From Paludibacteraceae bacterium (GTDB lineage Bacteria; Bacteroidota; Bacteroidia; Bacteroidales; Paludibacteraceae), in contig JAGBEJ010000003.1 of assembly GCA_017937025.1 (NCBI GenBank), positions 1-64,000 of the forward strand: a DNA stretch of 64,000 nt. Reading direction: 5' to 3'. Shown here one piece after another: positions 1-8,103 of the stretch. The number at the start of each line of letters is the position of its first letter. The first letter of the stretch is position 1. A program made the position numbers and the translations under genes. The notes below the pieces were generated by a model. That model worked only from the letters and a program-made list of their open reading frames with translations, was not told the origin of the DNA and searched no databases.

Positions 1-2874
1 GGCGCCTTCCTCTGGAAGCGTGCGGTCGCCGAAGCTCTCGGTCACCTCGTTAGGCACTACCATGCTTGGCAAACGGAGCTCGTCCATGAACACGTCGAGG
101 TATGCCTGGCTGAAGCACAGCGAGTCAGCGTCGGCCACGGTCACTACATAGCGGCCCTTGCTGTCGACTACGCCGAGGCTCTTGACGCCCTCGTCGTAGC
201 GCCCGTTGCTGATGTCGGTCGAGTCCATCGCCGTGGCGGTGTTCTTGCGGAACCAGCGGTAGGTGTAAACGGTGCTGCTTGCGGGACTGTTAGTCGCTGT
301 CAGGTCGAGCTCGCCGCCGGTCATGCGCAGCGTGATTGGGTTGCCGTCGATGTTCTTGACATAGTCATGCGCCATGAGGCTCGTCTCGAACTTTGGAGTC
401 GCTACGACACGAACCGTCTTATCTGTGTTGTAACACTCGTTGCCGAAACCGTCCTTGACTGTGACGTTATAAACAATATCCTCCGTATTCTGTGGCTTAT
501 ATGAATATATGTTTCCAGACACAGCGCTTGTAATATCGGCTCCATCCTTTGTCAACGACCATGTCTCTACTCTCTGAGAATAACTTGGCTCTGCATTATC
601 TGGCTGATATGTCTTTGTCATATTCACCGTAACCTCATTGCCGCTTCCGTCGTTACAGAACTTAATCTCAGTCATTTCGTCGTTGAGCTTGCCGTCGCCT
701 GACACCTTCATATCGGTTTCCACCAACGATGGCACATATATCTTCATCTTGTCTGTGTATTTCACGCAGTGGTTCTGGTCGTTGTACACCACTCTGACAT
801 AAGAATTCTCCGAACCAGCCTCAAGGCTTCCTGTCGCCAATCCCTGTGGCTCGAACGCCTCTGTCAACAATGTTGTGTCATTGCCCACTACGCTGTACCA
901 TTCGTAGTGGTTCTTTGGCTGGTTAGGCAAATCGCCATCAGCGAAACCGAACCTATCCCAGTATGAGCCTAATTCCAACTGAGTAGGATTCAACTCAGCC
1001 ATACCATAACATACGGTCTTGGTCAGGTCGGCTCCCGCGTTGTCGTCCTTCACGAAGAACCATGCTTCTATCTTCTGAGTGCTGCTTCCGCCTCCACCAC
1101 CCTGAGTGATGAAACACTTTGAATATTCGTCGTCAGCCTGATTCAAGTTTCCGCTCGCCGACACTGTCATTTCAAGTTTGTAGAATCCTGGAACAACCTC
1201 GTCAGCCAGCTTGCTGTTGAATGTTGATGCTGGAGCTGATATAACATTATCCTGAACTGGTGTTGGATTCTTTATCGAATAACCGACCGTACTACCTGAC
1301 ACTGACATTGCGGCCTGATAAATAGTCCACTGCACAGAGCTGATAACCGAAGTGTTAGCCACATTCTCAAGTTTCAAATCAGCATGCATTGGGATACAAG
1401 GAGCCTGGTTTATCGAGTTGATGTCTGTTCCGATATCAAGATCCTCAGTGTCATTATTGTCGATAGATATGTCAAGCTCAGTTGTCACTGCCGCCGAACC
1501 AGCCAAGTAGCTGTACTCGCTCTTGTCTGTCTTATATCCATAAACTATGGCATTGAAGCAACGGCTGCTTGCATTTATTGAATAGGCATTATTTCCAATT
1601 TCCGCTGTCGCGTATGAATATTTTGGATTAACCGAGAATTGTGTCCAACTCAAAGGCACCTCAGAACCACCCAATTGCGCCAGCTTTACCTCGCTTGTCT
1701 TGTCAGTAGGCGACATGATTGTAACTCTGTGGTTAAGTCCATCGTATGAGTTTTCCGAAGGTGTGAAGACTATCGCGTCAAGCATCTGCTTAACAGGAGC
1801 CAGCACTACGATAGATGCATCGTTTGTCTCGCTGCCGCTCTTACGCTTATAAGTGTATTCTGCTACTTCGACTGGCTTGCTTGTTTCTATATACGCGCCC
1901 TGACTGTTGTCGTCAACATATTCATAGAACTCCGTCTGATTAAGAGTCGCAACATGTGTTCCGTTTATAGTCACTTCAGTACATGGCTTAGACGCCACTA
2001 TTCTAACCACAGGAATACAATTGTCTGCTGTAGGAGCCACCAGATACTCATTTCCCCACAAGTGAGCCGGCATCAACTGCTCGTACTCATAGTCACCTGG
2101 ATTGGCGTGCGAAGTTCCTGAGAATACAGCTATTCTCTTACATCTGTTTGCTGCATCGTCCTTTGTTCTTATCAACGTTCCTGTCAAATCGCCTTCTGCC
2201 TGCAAAGCTCTTATCTGATATGTCTGACCGGCATTCAAAGTCACTGTCACCTTGCTTATCTCAGCAGATTCACTTTGATTGTCAAGAACTGTTGTAGGAT
2301 AGATTTCTATTTCAGTATTGTCTTCAGTGGCAACAATCAGAGCCTCCGAAAAACCATATTTTCCACTTGGGTTGTTGGAACGGCTCACAACGTAATACTG
2401 ATTGCCCAAAGCTGTGTATGGATACAAGTTTGCAGCGTCGCCAGTTCCACCACCGATCAAAGCGGCATAAAGCGACACGTCCTGCGTTGTAACACCGTCC
2501 GACTCAAACACCTCGACCTTGTATCCTTTGTTCGCTACAGCGTTATTCACATCGGTGTAACAATTAGGATAAACGCCAGAGACCGCGCCGTCCTTGGATA
2601 TTGTTGCTAAAGCAATGCTGCTGGAACCAGCAGGGAAATTCGCAGTCTGCACTGTTCCTGTCGCATCAGTGAACTTTATGACACCAGCTCTCTCCGCCGA
2701 TATGTACAATATCGTTTTCTTTTCAAGTTTCTCTTCAGAGCCTTTGTTCATCTTCTGAGACTTGATGAAAGAGAAGTAGAACTCATGTCCTTTTGTACTC
2801 TCACCGCTCTCCAAGGCAAATACACCCGGAAGCGCTAATAAAGCCATTAGTAATGTGGAGAATATCTTTTTCAT
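1..2874 (-). CDS. Exported surface protein with IgGFc-binding N-terminal domain (3' end beyond window)
   Basis: An unbroken frame runs from ATG at 2874 to base 1 (958 codons, no stop), so the C-terminus is missing. Residues 1-20 (MKKIFSTLLMALLALPGVFA) form a signal peptide. GHEFYFSF near residue 30, ATEDNTEIEIYP near 185, IAVFSG near 245 and an EQLMPAHLWGNEY stretch shortly after match the IgGFc-binding protein N-terminal domain (PF17517), found in mucin-like animal proteins and in large surface proteins of Bacteroidota. The rest is threonine/asparagine-rich with Ig-like or SprB-like character. The last visible residues (DELRLPSMVVPNEVTES) may open a T9SS type B/gliding-associated C-terminal domain, but this cannot be confirmed here. 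It lies 33 bases after the 2908-4998 gene on the same strand, so the two are probably cotranscribed. Binding to IgG is not implied; adhesion or matrix binding is the general inference. Confidence 0.85.
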   Translation of the reverse strand, partial: MKKIFSTLLMALLALPGVFALESGESTKGHEFYFSFIKSQKMNKGSEEKLEKKTILYISAERAGVIKFTDATGTVQTANFPAGSSSIALATISKDGAVSGVYPNCYTDVNNAVANKGYKVEVFESDGVTTQDVSLYAALIGGGTGDAANLYPYTALGNQYYVVSRSNNPSGKYGFSEALIVATEDNTEIEIYPTTVLDNQSESAEISKVTVTLNAGQTYQIRALQAEGDLTGTLIRTKDDAANRCKRIAVFSGTSHANPGDYEYEQLMPAHLWGNEYLVAPTADNCIPVVRIVASKPCTEVTINGTHVATLNQTEFYEYVDDNSQGAYIETSKPVEVAEYTYKRKSGSETNDASIVVLAPVKQMLDAIVFTPSENSYDGLNHRVTIMSPTDKTSEVKLAQLGGSEVPLSWTQFSVNPKYSYATAEIGNNAYSINASSRCFNAIVYGYKTDKSEYSYLAGSAAVTTELDISIDNNDTEDLDIGTDINSINQAPCIPMHADLKLENVANTSVISSVQWTIYQAAMSVSGSTVGYSIKNPTPVQDNVISAPASTFNSKLADEVVPGFYKLEMTVSASGNLNQADDEYSKCFITQGGGGGSSTQKIEAWFFVKDDNAGADLTKTVCYGMAELNPTQLELGSYWDRFGFADGDLPNQPKNHYEWYSVVGNDTTLLTEAFEPQGLATGSLEAGSENSYVRVVYNDQNHCVKYTDKMKIYVPSLVETDMKVSGDGKLNDEMTEIKFCNDGSGNEVTVNMTKTYQPDNAEPSYSQRVETWSLTKDGADITSAVSGNIYSYKPQNTEDIVYNVTVKDGFGNECYNTDKTVRVVATPKFETSLMAHDYVKNIDGNPITLRMTGGELDLTATNSPASSTVYTYRWFRKNTATAMDSTDISNGRYDEGVKSLGVVDSKGRYVVTVADADSLCFSQAYLDVFMDELRLPSMVVPNEVTESFGDRTLPEEGA

Positions 2875-2907
2875 GTATGTTGTGTTTTCCTTTTTAGATT
2901 CTTATTC

Positions 2908-4998
2908 TTAGTTGCAATGCGCCGCTTTCTCGGTTATCGCTGTGCCATCCGCGCTCACAGATATGTAAGGAACATAAATGTCTGTTGTCGAGCCCGTATT
3001 TGTGATTGTTATAGTCGTTGTTGTCGAACTGTTTATAACAAGCGATTCCTCGTTTCCGTTGTTGTCGTATGACGAGAACGAGCCTGTTATTGTCTGAGTT
3101 CCGTCGGATATAGAATAAGAGCCTGCCGCCTTGGCATAAAGAATCGCATCCAATGTTCCAGCAGACTCGGCTGTAAGTGTCAGACTCTCGCCCGGAGCAA
3201 GCTTGTATGCTCCGAACTGGTCGGTCGTTGCGCCCATTGTGCTTACTGTTGCATCGTAATTTCCTGTTATGAAAGCAGGCTGAGCGAAATTGTCAGCATC
3301 CATCTTTGAAATGTATGGCAAATCTACCGTATGGAGTGTTCCGTCGGCAGTCTTGAATGTCGATGTCACCGCAGCTGCCAATTTATTGCCGACATTATCG
3401 GTGAAAGCGTCTGTAGCTATTGTCAGCGTATATGTTGTAAGGCTCTCCAAACCGCTGAAGGCTACTGTCGCTGTGTTATCGCCGGTCATCACGGCTGTCA
3501 GGTCCTGGTCTATCGAACCGCCTGTTATATGCACCTTGCCTGTTCCCAACTTCACGATTCCCGGATTGCCGCTATTGTCTGTTTCTGTGAATGTCAAGTT
3601 TATCTTGCCTGCAAGCGACACACCCTCTGCTCCATCGGCTGGACTTGTGATAGTCACTGTTGGCTTAGTGTCATCTTTATAGATTGTCAGCACATACTCC
3701 TTAGACGTTGTTCCGTCCTCTGCAGTCACAGTGAATGTCACTGGGCTTGAGTAGTTCGTTGATGATGTAGAGTAAGTACTCAGCGGAGAGGTGATTACCG
3801 TTGGCACCATGCCGCTGTTGAAGTTCGCAGTCGTCATTGTTGCTGTCGCAGTCTTTGCCACTTGGTCGATAGTAGCCGCCACCGAGCCGCCTGCGTTCAA
3901 AGGCAGTTCCAGAGTCAGCAAGTCGCATGCTGTGCTGGCTGGTTCATACTCTATTGCGAAGTTGTATGTATTAACGCTTCCGTCCTCAGCTTTCACGGCA
4001 ATGCTTGTTACGGCAGTGTAATCCACCGTCAGAGCCGTTCCGCTTGTCACAGCTGTTGAATTGCTGAGCGCGGCAGAAGCAAGATCGTCAGAGTATGTGA
4101 AAGTAGTCTGTACTGTTTTTCTCTTATTGGCGTTTGGCTTGCCGTCTGAATAAGAGAATGGCAGTTTAAGAGTCACTGTGTTACCGCTGATAGTCGCAGT
4201 TCTCGCCTGACCATCAATATCAAATGACACACCGGTAAGTGTCTTGGTTGTGCTGGCTGGTGCATGCTCTACAGTCACAGTATATGCCTTTGTTTCACTA
4301 CCATCTGTGAAATTATAGACTTGCGCTGTAGAGAAGTTTCGTCCAGTTGTGGCGTCTGTAGGTGTCACAAAATTAGTTCCCGACTCAAGTTCAAACACAG
4401 GCAGAACCACCTTGTCTGCATCATAGCTATAAGGAACCGTAACGTGTATTGTGCCAGCTGTCACATCTATGGCATCTGCTGCATAACCATCGTATGTGAA
4501 GTTTTTGACAACAGGACCTTTTGCATTTGTGTAAATAGTAATCTCAAAGAAATAAACATCACCACCGCCACTTGATTTAAATGTTACATTCTTAGTTCCA
4601 GTGACGCTCGTTTCTATATCGTATGACTCCGAAAGCAAGGTGTTTCTTTCAGAGGATTCCAATTTTACCCTATCTATAACCTTACCCCCATCTATTTCTG
4701 CAACTAAAGGTCTTGAACTTGGAGACCCCCATTTAATTTCAATTCTTCCGCCATTATTGAATTCTACGCCAGAAATTGTCACCAAACCTGCAGAACCTGT
4801 TGTATGGAAATAAGCACTCATGCTTGACGCCCAAGCTGGAACAGAAGTTCCAAACTCACCTTTCGCTATTGTAAAAGTTGAATTCTGAGTCGAATTTGTA
4901 AAATCAGTATGAAACACTTGAGTTTCAACAGCCTTTGCTGACAATGTTGACATAAGCATCAGCAAAAGCGCTACCACTAATCTTAGTGTGTTTTTCAT
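2908..4998 (-). CDS. Secreted multidomain protein with Ig-like repeats
   Basis: 696 residues. Residues 1-23 (MKNTLRLVVALLLMLMSTLSAKA) are a signal peptide. After an N-terminal beta-rich domain come three similar modules in which a stretch of numeric-like beta strands ends in YTVTVEH, YNFAIEY or YVLTIYK, the pattern of DUF5018/cadherin-like domains. Then PTVTITSPADGAEGV opens a Big_5 (SbsA-type) Ig-like domain at about residues 445-550. The C-terminal ~140 residues resemble a carbohydrate-binding beta-sandwich. No T9SS sorting domain is visible: the protein ends ITEKAAHCN, unlike its neighbours, so anchoring is unclear. It is the first gene of an apparent two-gene unit with the IgGFc-binding-domain gene. 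No enzymatic motif was seen; an adhesive or structural role is an inference. Confidence 0.85.
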   Translation of the reverse strand: MKNTLRLVVALLLMLMSTLSAKAVETQVFHTDFTNSTQNSTFTIAKGEFGTSVPAWASSMSAYFHTTGSAGLVTISGVEFNNGGRIEIKWGSPSSRPLVAEIDGGKVIDRVKLESSERNTLLSESYDIETSVTGTKNVTFKSSGGGDVYFFEITIYTNAKGPVVKNFTYDGYAADAIDVTAGTIHVTVPYSYDADKVVLPVFELESGTNFVTPTDATTGRNFSTAQVYNFTDGSETKAYTVTVEHAPASTTKTLTGVSFDIDGQARTATISGNTVTLKLPFSYSDGKPNANKRKTVQTTFTYSDDLASAALSNSTAVTSGTALTVDYTAVTSIAVKAEDGSVNTYNFAIEYEPASTACDLLTLELPLNAGGSVAATIDQVAKTATATMTTANFNSGMVPTVITSPLSTYSTSSTNYSSPVTFTVTAEDGTTSKEYVLTIYKDDTKPTVTITSPADGAEGVSLAGKINLTFTETDNSGNPGIVKLGTGKVHITGGSIDQDLTAVMTGDNTATVAFSGLESLTTYTLTIATDAFTDNVGNKLAAAVTSTFKTADGTLHTVDLPYISKMDADNFAQPAFITGNYDATVSTMGATTDQFGAYKLAPGESLTLTAESAGTLDAILYAKAAGSYSISDGTQTITGSFSSYDNNGNEESLVINSSTTTTITITNTGSTTDIYVPYISVSADGTAITEKAAHCN

Positions 4999-5064
4999 AA
5001 GTATTAATTGTGTGTTTTTCTTTCTATTAACGCATTAGAATCCACTTCTAACGCATGTTAGTCG

Positions 5065-5072
5065 CAAATATA
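5065..5072 (-). promoter_or_regulatory. -7 promoter box for the Ig-like protein gene
   Basis: TATATTTG on the minus strand matches the Bacteroidota -7 consensus TAnnTTTG and lies 66 bases upstream of the start at 4998. No clear -33 box was identified. Confidence 0.5.
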
Positions 5073-5159
5073 TAAATTCTAAAAAACATAAACAAAACAG
5101 AATTCACTTTTCACGGTAACTAATATTAAACGAAACACTTATGACATTTATTGCGGCAA

Positions 5160-5400
5160 TTGGATGTTTATGCGAATAACAACGGCACTTCGGCTTGCTT
5201 CGGCTACGCTCAGCAACCGAAATACTCAGCAACCAGGAACACTGGTCTTTGATTTTCGCCAACAGAGCGAAGTCGAAGGGCAATTCTGACAAGCCACAGT
5301 GTCCTTCGGACAGAAATAGAACAGACTCAAACAAATCTTTCAAAAGTATATTATGCGTGATTTGGAATAAATCTGTGAGATTTCTCGCGAAGCAATTACT
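5160..5400. repeat. Diverged copy of a dispersed intergenic repeat
   Basis: The 537-base gap 4999-5535 contains no gene that I trust. It holds CTTCGGCTACGCTCAGCAACCG (given here as 5190-5211), the small inverted repeat TGTCCTTCGGACA (5301-5313) followed by GAAAT, and TTTCTCGCGAAGC (5381-5393). These modules occur in the same order and orientation as in the copy at 45.4-45.7 kb, but the sequence between them has diverged. Confidence 0.6.
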
Positions 5401-5481
5401 GCAAAAACACAGAAATCACAAACATTATCGTACAGACGATGCACATCGTCTCTACAAAACAATGCCTCTGCAACTGAAAAA

Positions 5482-5514
5482 CAAAAAGGGGACACTAAAA
5501 AGCGTCCCCTTGAT
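5482..5514 (-). terminator. Terminator after the calycin-like gene
   Basis: On the minus strand AAGGGGACGC, a short T-rich loop and GTGTCCCCTT form a hairpin followed by TTTTTG, 22 bases past the stop at 5536. Confidence 0.8.
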
Positions 5515-5535
5515 TTATGTAGTCTTTTTAAAAGA

Positions 5536-6237
5536 TTACTTCTTGATGAAACGAGCGTTCTTGCCGTTTACTGAGATAACGTAGTTACCAGCAGCGAGGT
5601 CAGCAACTGAAACTGAACCATTGCTTACTACGCCAGACTTAACTGACGAACCAGCCAAAGAATAGATAGTGAACTCGCCGTTCTCTGGTACGTTGATTAC
5701 GCTTGTTGCTACTGTAGGATAAACTGACAGAGCCTTGTTCTCCTTTACAGAAGTTGTTGGAGTAAACGCAGCTTCTGAGAATGTCACGTCAGCAATTTTA
5801 CTAGAACTTCCCTTTATATAAACATTCAACTGCAAGTCCATCTTCTTTCCACCCTCATTGTACAAACCTGAAGCCACAGAAACAACTTCAAGCTCTGTCT
5901 CATAATCAAGAGCTGTTATATATGGACCTTCAACCTTTGCTGGTGTTGACAGAACATATCCTCCCTCACCATCTTCAGCTGCAGTCAAAGCAGCTTCAAT
6001 GTCACCAATATTCATGCCATTGAATGAAAAGTCCTTAATAGACAAATTAACTTTATTTGCACCATCAGCTTCAACCCCAATACTCAAAGTAGAAACCTGC
6101 GAACCTGTTGATGGTGCGTAGTACGCAATTGTTGCTGCATTTGTCACATAAGTTCCATCATAGTCTGACAAAGAAATTTTCGCCATTGAAGCCATGCTGA
6201 CCATTGCAGCCATCACTGAAAATAAGATTTTTTTCAT
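5536..6237 (-). CDS. Calycin-like domain protein with T9SS type A sorting signal
   Basis: 233 residues. Residues 1-18 are a signal peptide (MKKILFSVMAAMVSMASM). Residues ~22-155 (YDGTYVTN, KVNLSIKDFSFNGMNIGDI, KMDLQLNVYI) match the calycin-like beta-barrel domain (PF13944) common in secreted proteins of gut Bacteroidales. The last ~65 residues (KALSVYPTVATSVINV, then FTIYSLAGSSVKSG, and LAAGNYVISVNGK near the end) are a classic T9SS type A C-terminal sorting domain, so the protein should cross the outer membrane by T9SS and be released or attached to the surface. The ligand of the calycin barrel is unknown. It is probably monocistronic, with its own -7 box and terminator. Confidence 0.9.
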   Translation of the reverse strand: MKKILFSVMAAMVSMASMAKISLSDYDGTYVTNAATIAYYAPSTGSQVSTLSIGVEADGANKVNLSIKDFSFNGMNIGDIEAALTAAEDGEGGYVLSTPAKVEGPYITALDYETELEVVSVASGLYNEGGKKMDLQLNVYIKGSSSKIADVTFSEAAFTPTTSVKENKALSVYPTVATSVINVPENGEFTIYSLAGSSVKSGVVSNGSVSVADLAAGNYVISVNGKNARFIKK

Positions 6238-6319
6238 TGTTTTGTTTGTTTAGTTTTGTTAGTTAGTTATTAATTGGCGTTAATGATACGTATTACTTCG
6301 CATCCATCCAACGCAGGTG

Positions 6320-6327
6320 CAAAATTA
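6320..6327 (-). promoter_or_regulatory. -7 promoter box for the calycin-like gene
   Basis: TAATTTTG on the minus strand fits TAnnTTTG, 82 bases upstream of the start at 6237. Confidence 0.45.
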
Positions 6328-6398
6328 TATATTTTTTTAATACAAAAAGCGATTTCAAAAATAAAAGATACAGTTTTTTGCACTTCAAACCGCTTTGC

Positions 6399-6986
6399 CT
6401 AATTTTTTTTATACACGCGACGATATATCTCCACCTTCTTGTCGAAAGCCAATGGATAAGCCCGAGACGATGACACAAGCCGCCACAGAACGACCTTTCT
6501 GCCAGCCACTTGCACCTCGGCGCTCTGCCCAGCCTTCAGTTTGCCTGCGCCAAGTCTCTCGCACAGCGCAATGCAAGCTTTCTCGCCTGTCACCACGATG
6601 GTGTCCAAATGCGGTGCGGAAGCAAGCACTTGCTCCAAGTCTATCGTCTCCACAACCTTGAGGTGCAGGTCGGAACTGTCGCCGTTCTCACGCACAACCA
6701 CCGTAGCCACATCGCCGAGAGCAATGCCCTCCTCACGCAGAAACGCCACGATTTTCTCCTTGTCGAAGCGTTTCTCGCCCGGAACGACAAACTCATCTTT
6801 GTTGTCGTAATATATCTGCCCCATTATCCGCCACATATCGTTATTGATGTTGGGATAATAGAAGTCCATGCACCACCTTTTGCGCAGTGGCGGAAAACTG
6901 CCAAGCATAAGCACACGGGCATTCTCCGGAACAAACAGTCCCCAAGGATGTTTTTCGACGATACTGTCTGTTTCTGCCTTTTTCAT
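6399..6986 (-). CDS. Uracil-DNA glycosylase superfamily protein
   Basis: 195 residues from ATG 6986; an in-frame ATG at 6995 would add three. MLGSFPPLRKRWCMDFYYPNINNDMWRIM (given in parts: MLGSFPP near residue 28, MDFYYPN and MWRIMG near 45-60) matches the first motif of the Mug/UDG superfamily, where a GxFP loop and a following aromatic-Asn block shape the uracil pocket. VVTGEKA near residue 135 fits the second beta strand of the fold. Members remove uracil or related bases from DNA, or are inactive relatives. The catalytic residue is not certain from sequence alone. Genes on both sides are unrelated; the upstream gap carries a repeat rather than a clear promoter. Confidence 0.75.
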   Translation of the reverse strand: MKKAETDSIVEKHPWGLFVPENARVLMLGSFPPLRKRWCMDFYYPNINNDMWRIMGQIYYDNKDEFVVPGEKRFDKEKIVAFLREEGIALGDVATVVVRENGDSSDLHLKVVETIDLEQVLASAPHLDTIVVTGEKACIALCERLGAGKLKAGQSAEVQVAGRKVVLWRLVSSSRAYPLAFDKKVEIYRRVYKKN

Positions 6987-7012
6987 AATACACATTAATA
7001 TATTGCTGTTCG

Positions 7013-7295
7013 ACTTGACCGGTGCACTTCGGCTACGCTCAGTGACCGGAAATCAGTGACCGGAAATCAGTGACTAATATTCAGGAAGCCGCTTCGCGAG
7101 AAACCAAACAAACAACAACAAATCAAACAGAATATTCTATTTGAACGATTTGAGCATATTTTGATGGATTTCTGTCCACAGGACACTAATTTGTATCTGG
7201 CGCTTCGACTACGCTCAGCGACCGAAGAAAAATCACTTTTCGGCATTTCGGCTGCGCTTTGTTGGTGCACTTCGGCTACGCTCAGTGAACAGAAG
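7013..7295. repeat. Dispersed intergenic repeat, copy A
   Basis: This element fills the gap 6987-7302. The same 25-base sequence (GGTGCACTTCGGCTACGCTC, then AGTGA) occurs at both ends, 7021-7045 and 7264-7288. Inside are two tandem 14-base units (GTGACCGGAAATCA, 7042-7069), TTTCTCGCGAAGC on the minus strand, and TGTCCACAGGACA (7173-7185). The core of about 160 bases is nearly identical to the reverse complement of the copy at 45.5-45.7 kb. No transposase or long frame is present. Confidence 0.85.
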
Positions 7296-7302
7296 ATTTA
7301 CA

Positions 7303-7434
7303 TTACCGCTCGCCGTCCTTAGGCTCTGCGTTTTTAGGTTTCGTCACCGGCTTTTTCGCTTTCTTCGCTCCGCTCATCATCCTTTTGCGCCTCTCGTACT
7401 CCTCCATTTTCTTTTCCAAATAATTGTCTGCCAT
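7303..7434 (-). CDS. Small basic protein of 43 residues
   Basis: ATG at 7434, TAA at 7303. The sequence starts MADNYLEKKMEEYERRKR and ends EPKDGER. It is an amphipathic, very charged helix followed by a Lys/Pro-rich tail (KKAKKPVTKPK). Small proteins beginning MADNYLEK are, as I recall, widespread in Bacteroidales genomes and usually annotated as hypothetical or dehydrogenase-like; no function is known to me. The codon use is like that of its neighbours and it lies in its own transcription context between the repeat element and the YhcH-type gene, 105 bases after that gene's start-distal end. Real coding is likely but not proven. Confidence 0.65.
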   Translation of the reverse strand: MADNYLEKKMEEYERRKRMMSGAKKAKKPVTKPKNAEPKDGER

Positions 7435-7539
7435 AATAAGAAAAACTTTGCGTCTGCATTACCACAAAAAGAGAAAGCAACGTCACGGACCTCTTCAATC
7501 GCGCGGCATTGCTTTCCCCCTTAATTTATAAAATCCTAT

Positions 7540-7989
7540 TTACTTCACCTTAACCTTAACAATGATCTTGCGGAAAGGACCCTCGCCGATGCCTGGCTGG
7601 TGTCCGTCCTCTGGGAAGAAGATGGCGAACTGTCCTGGCTTCACAGTCACGTATGAGTCACCCTGGTCAGTGTACTTAGTGATGTCCTTCTCCTCGTTGT
7701 ATGGGTCGATAGGGTTCTTCAAGTCCTTAGCTGGCTTGTAGCCCATGATTTCGTCCTGAGTGTAAGGAATCTGGATATCGATATAATCTCTGTGAGTCTC
7801 CATCTTAGCTTCCTCCTTGGTCTTGCCCTTGCCCTCGGCGAAGTTGATGAAAAGGTTCTTCTCATCAAGATAGATCTTACCAGGCTCCAGCTTAGAGAAG
7901 TCTGTCTTCTTCACATAGTCGAATGCTGCTTTGAATCTTGGGTTCAAGCTCTCGTAAAGAGCTGAGTTTTCTAATGCGTCTAATATCAT
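7540..7989 (-). CDS. YhcH/YjgK/YiaL family protein (DUF386)
   Basis: 149 residues, the normal family length. KIYLDEKNLFINFAEGKGK near residue 39, ETHRDYIDIQIPYTQDEIMGY near 64-85 (given as ETHRDYIDIQ and QDEIMGY) and FAIFFPEDGHQPGIGEGPFRKIIVKV (FFPEDGHQPG near 125) are the DUF386 signature, including the His and Glu residues that coordinate metal in the cupin-like barrel. Relatives include the EbgC beta subunit of evolved beta-galactosidase and proteins of sialic-acid catabolic clusters. No sugar genes are adjacent, so the substrate cannot be named. Confidence 0.9.
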   Translation of the reverse strand: MILDALENSALYESLNPRFKAAFDYVKKTDFSKLEPGKIYLDEKNLFINFAEGKGKTKEEAKMETHRDYIDIQIPYTQDEIMGYKPAKDLKNPIDPYNEEKDITKYTDQGDSYVTVKPGQFAIFFPEDGHQPGIGEGPFRKIIVKVKVK

Positions 7990-8103
7990 TTTTGTTTTGG
8001 ATTAATTGGTTTTGGTTTCTTTATGCTTCAAAATTACTATTTGCATTTTTCTCGGCAAAGTTTTATCCTCTTTTTTTCAACCCACACTCAAAAAGGCGTT
8101 CAC

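Noticed and set aside
7042-7069. Tandem 14-base units as a possible CRISPR array
   Set aside because: Only two units without spacers and no cas genes; they are part of the dispersed repeat.
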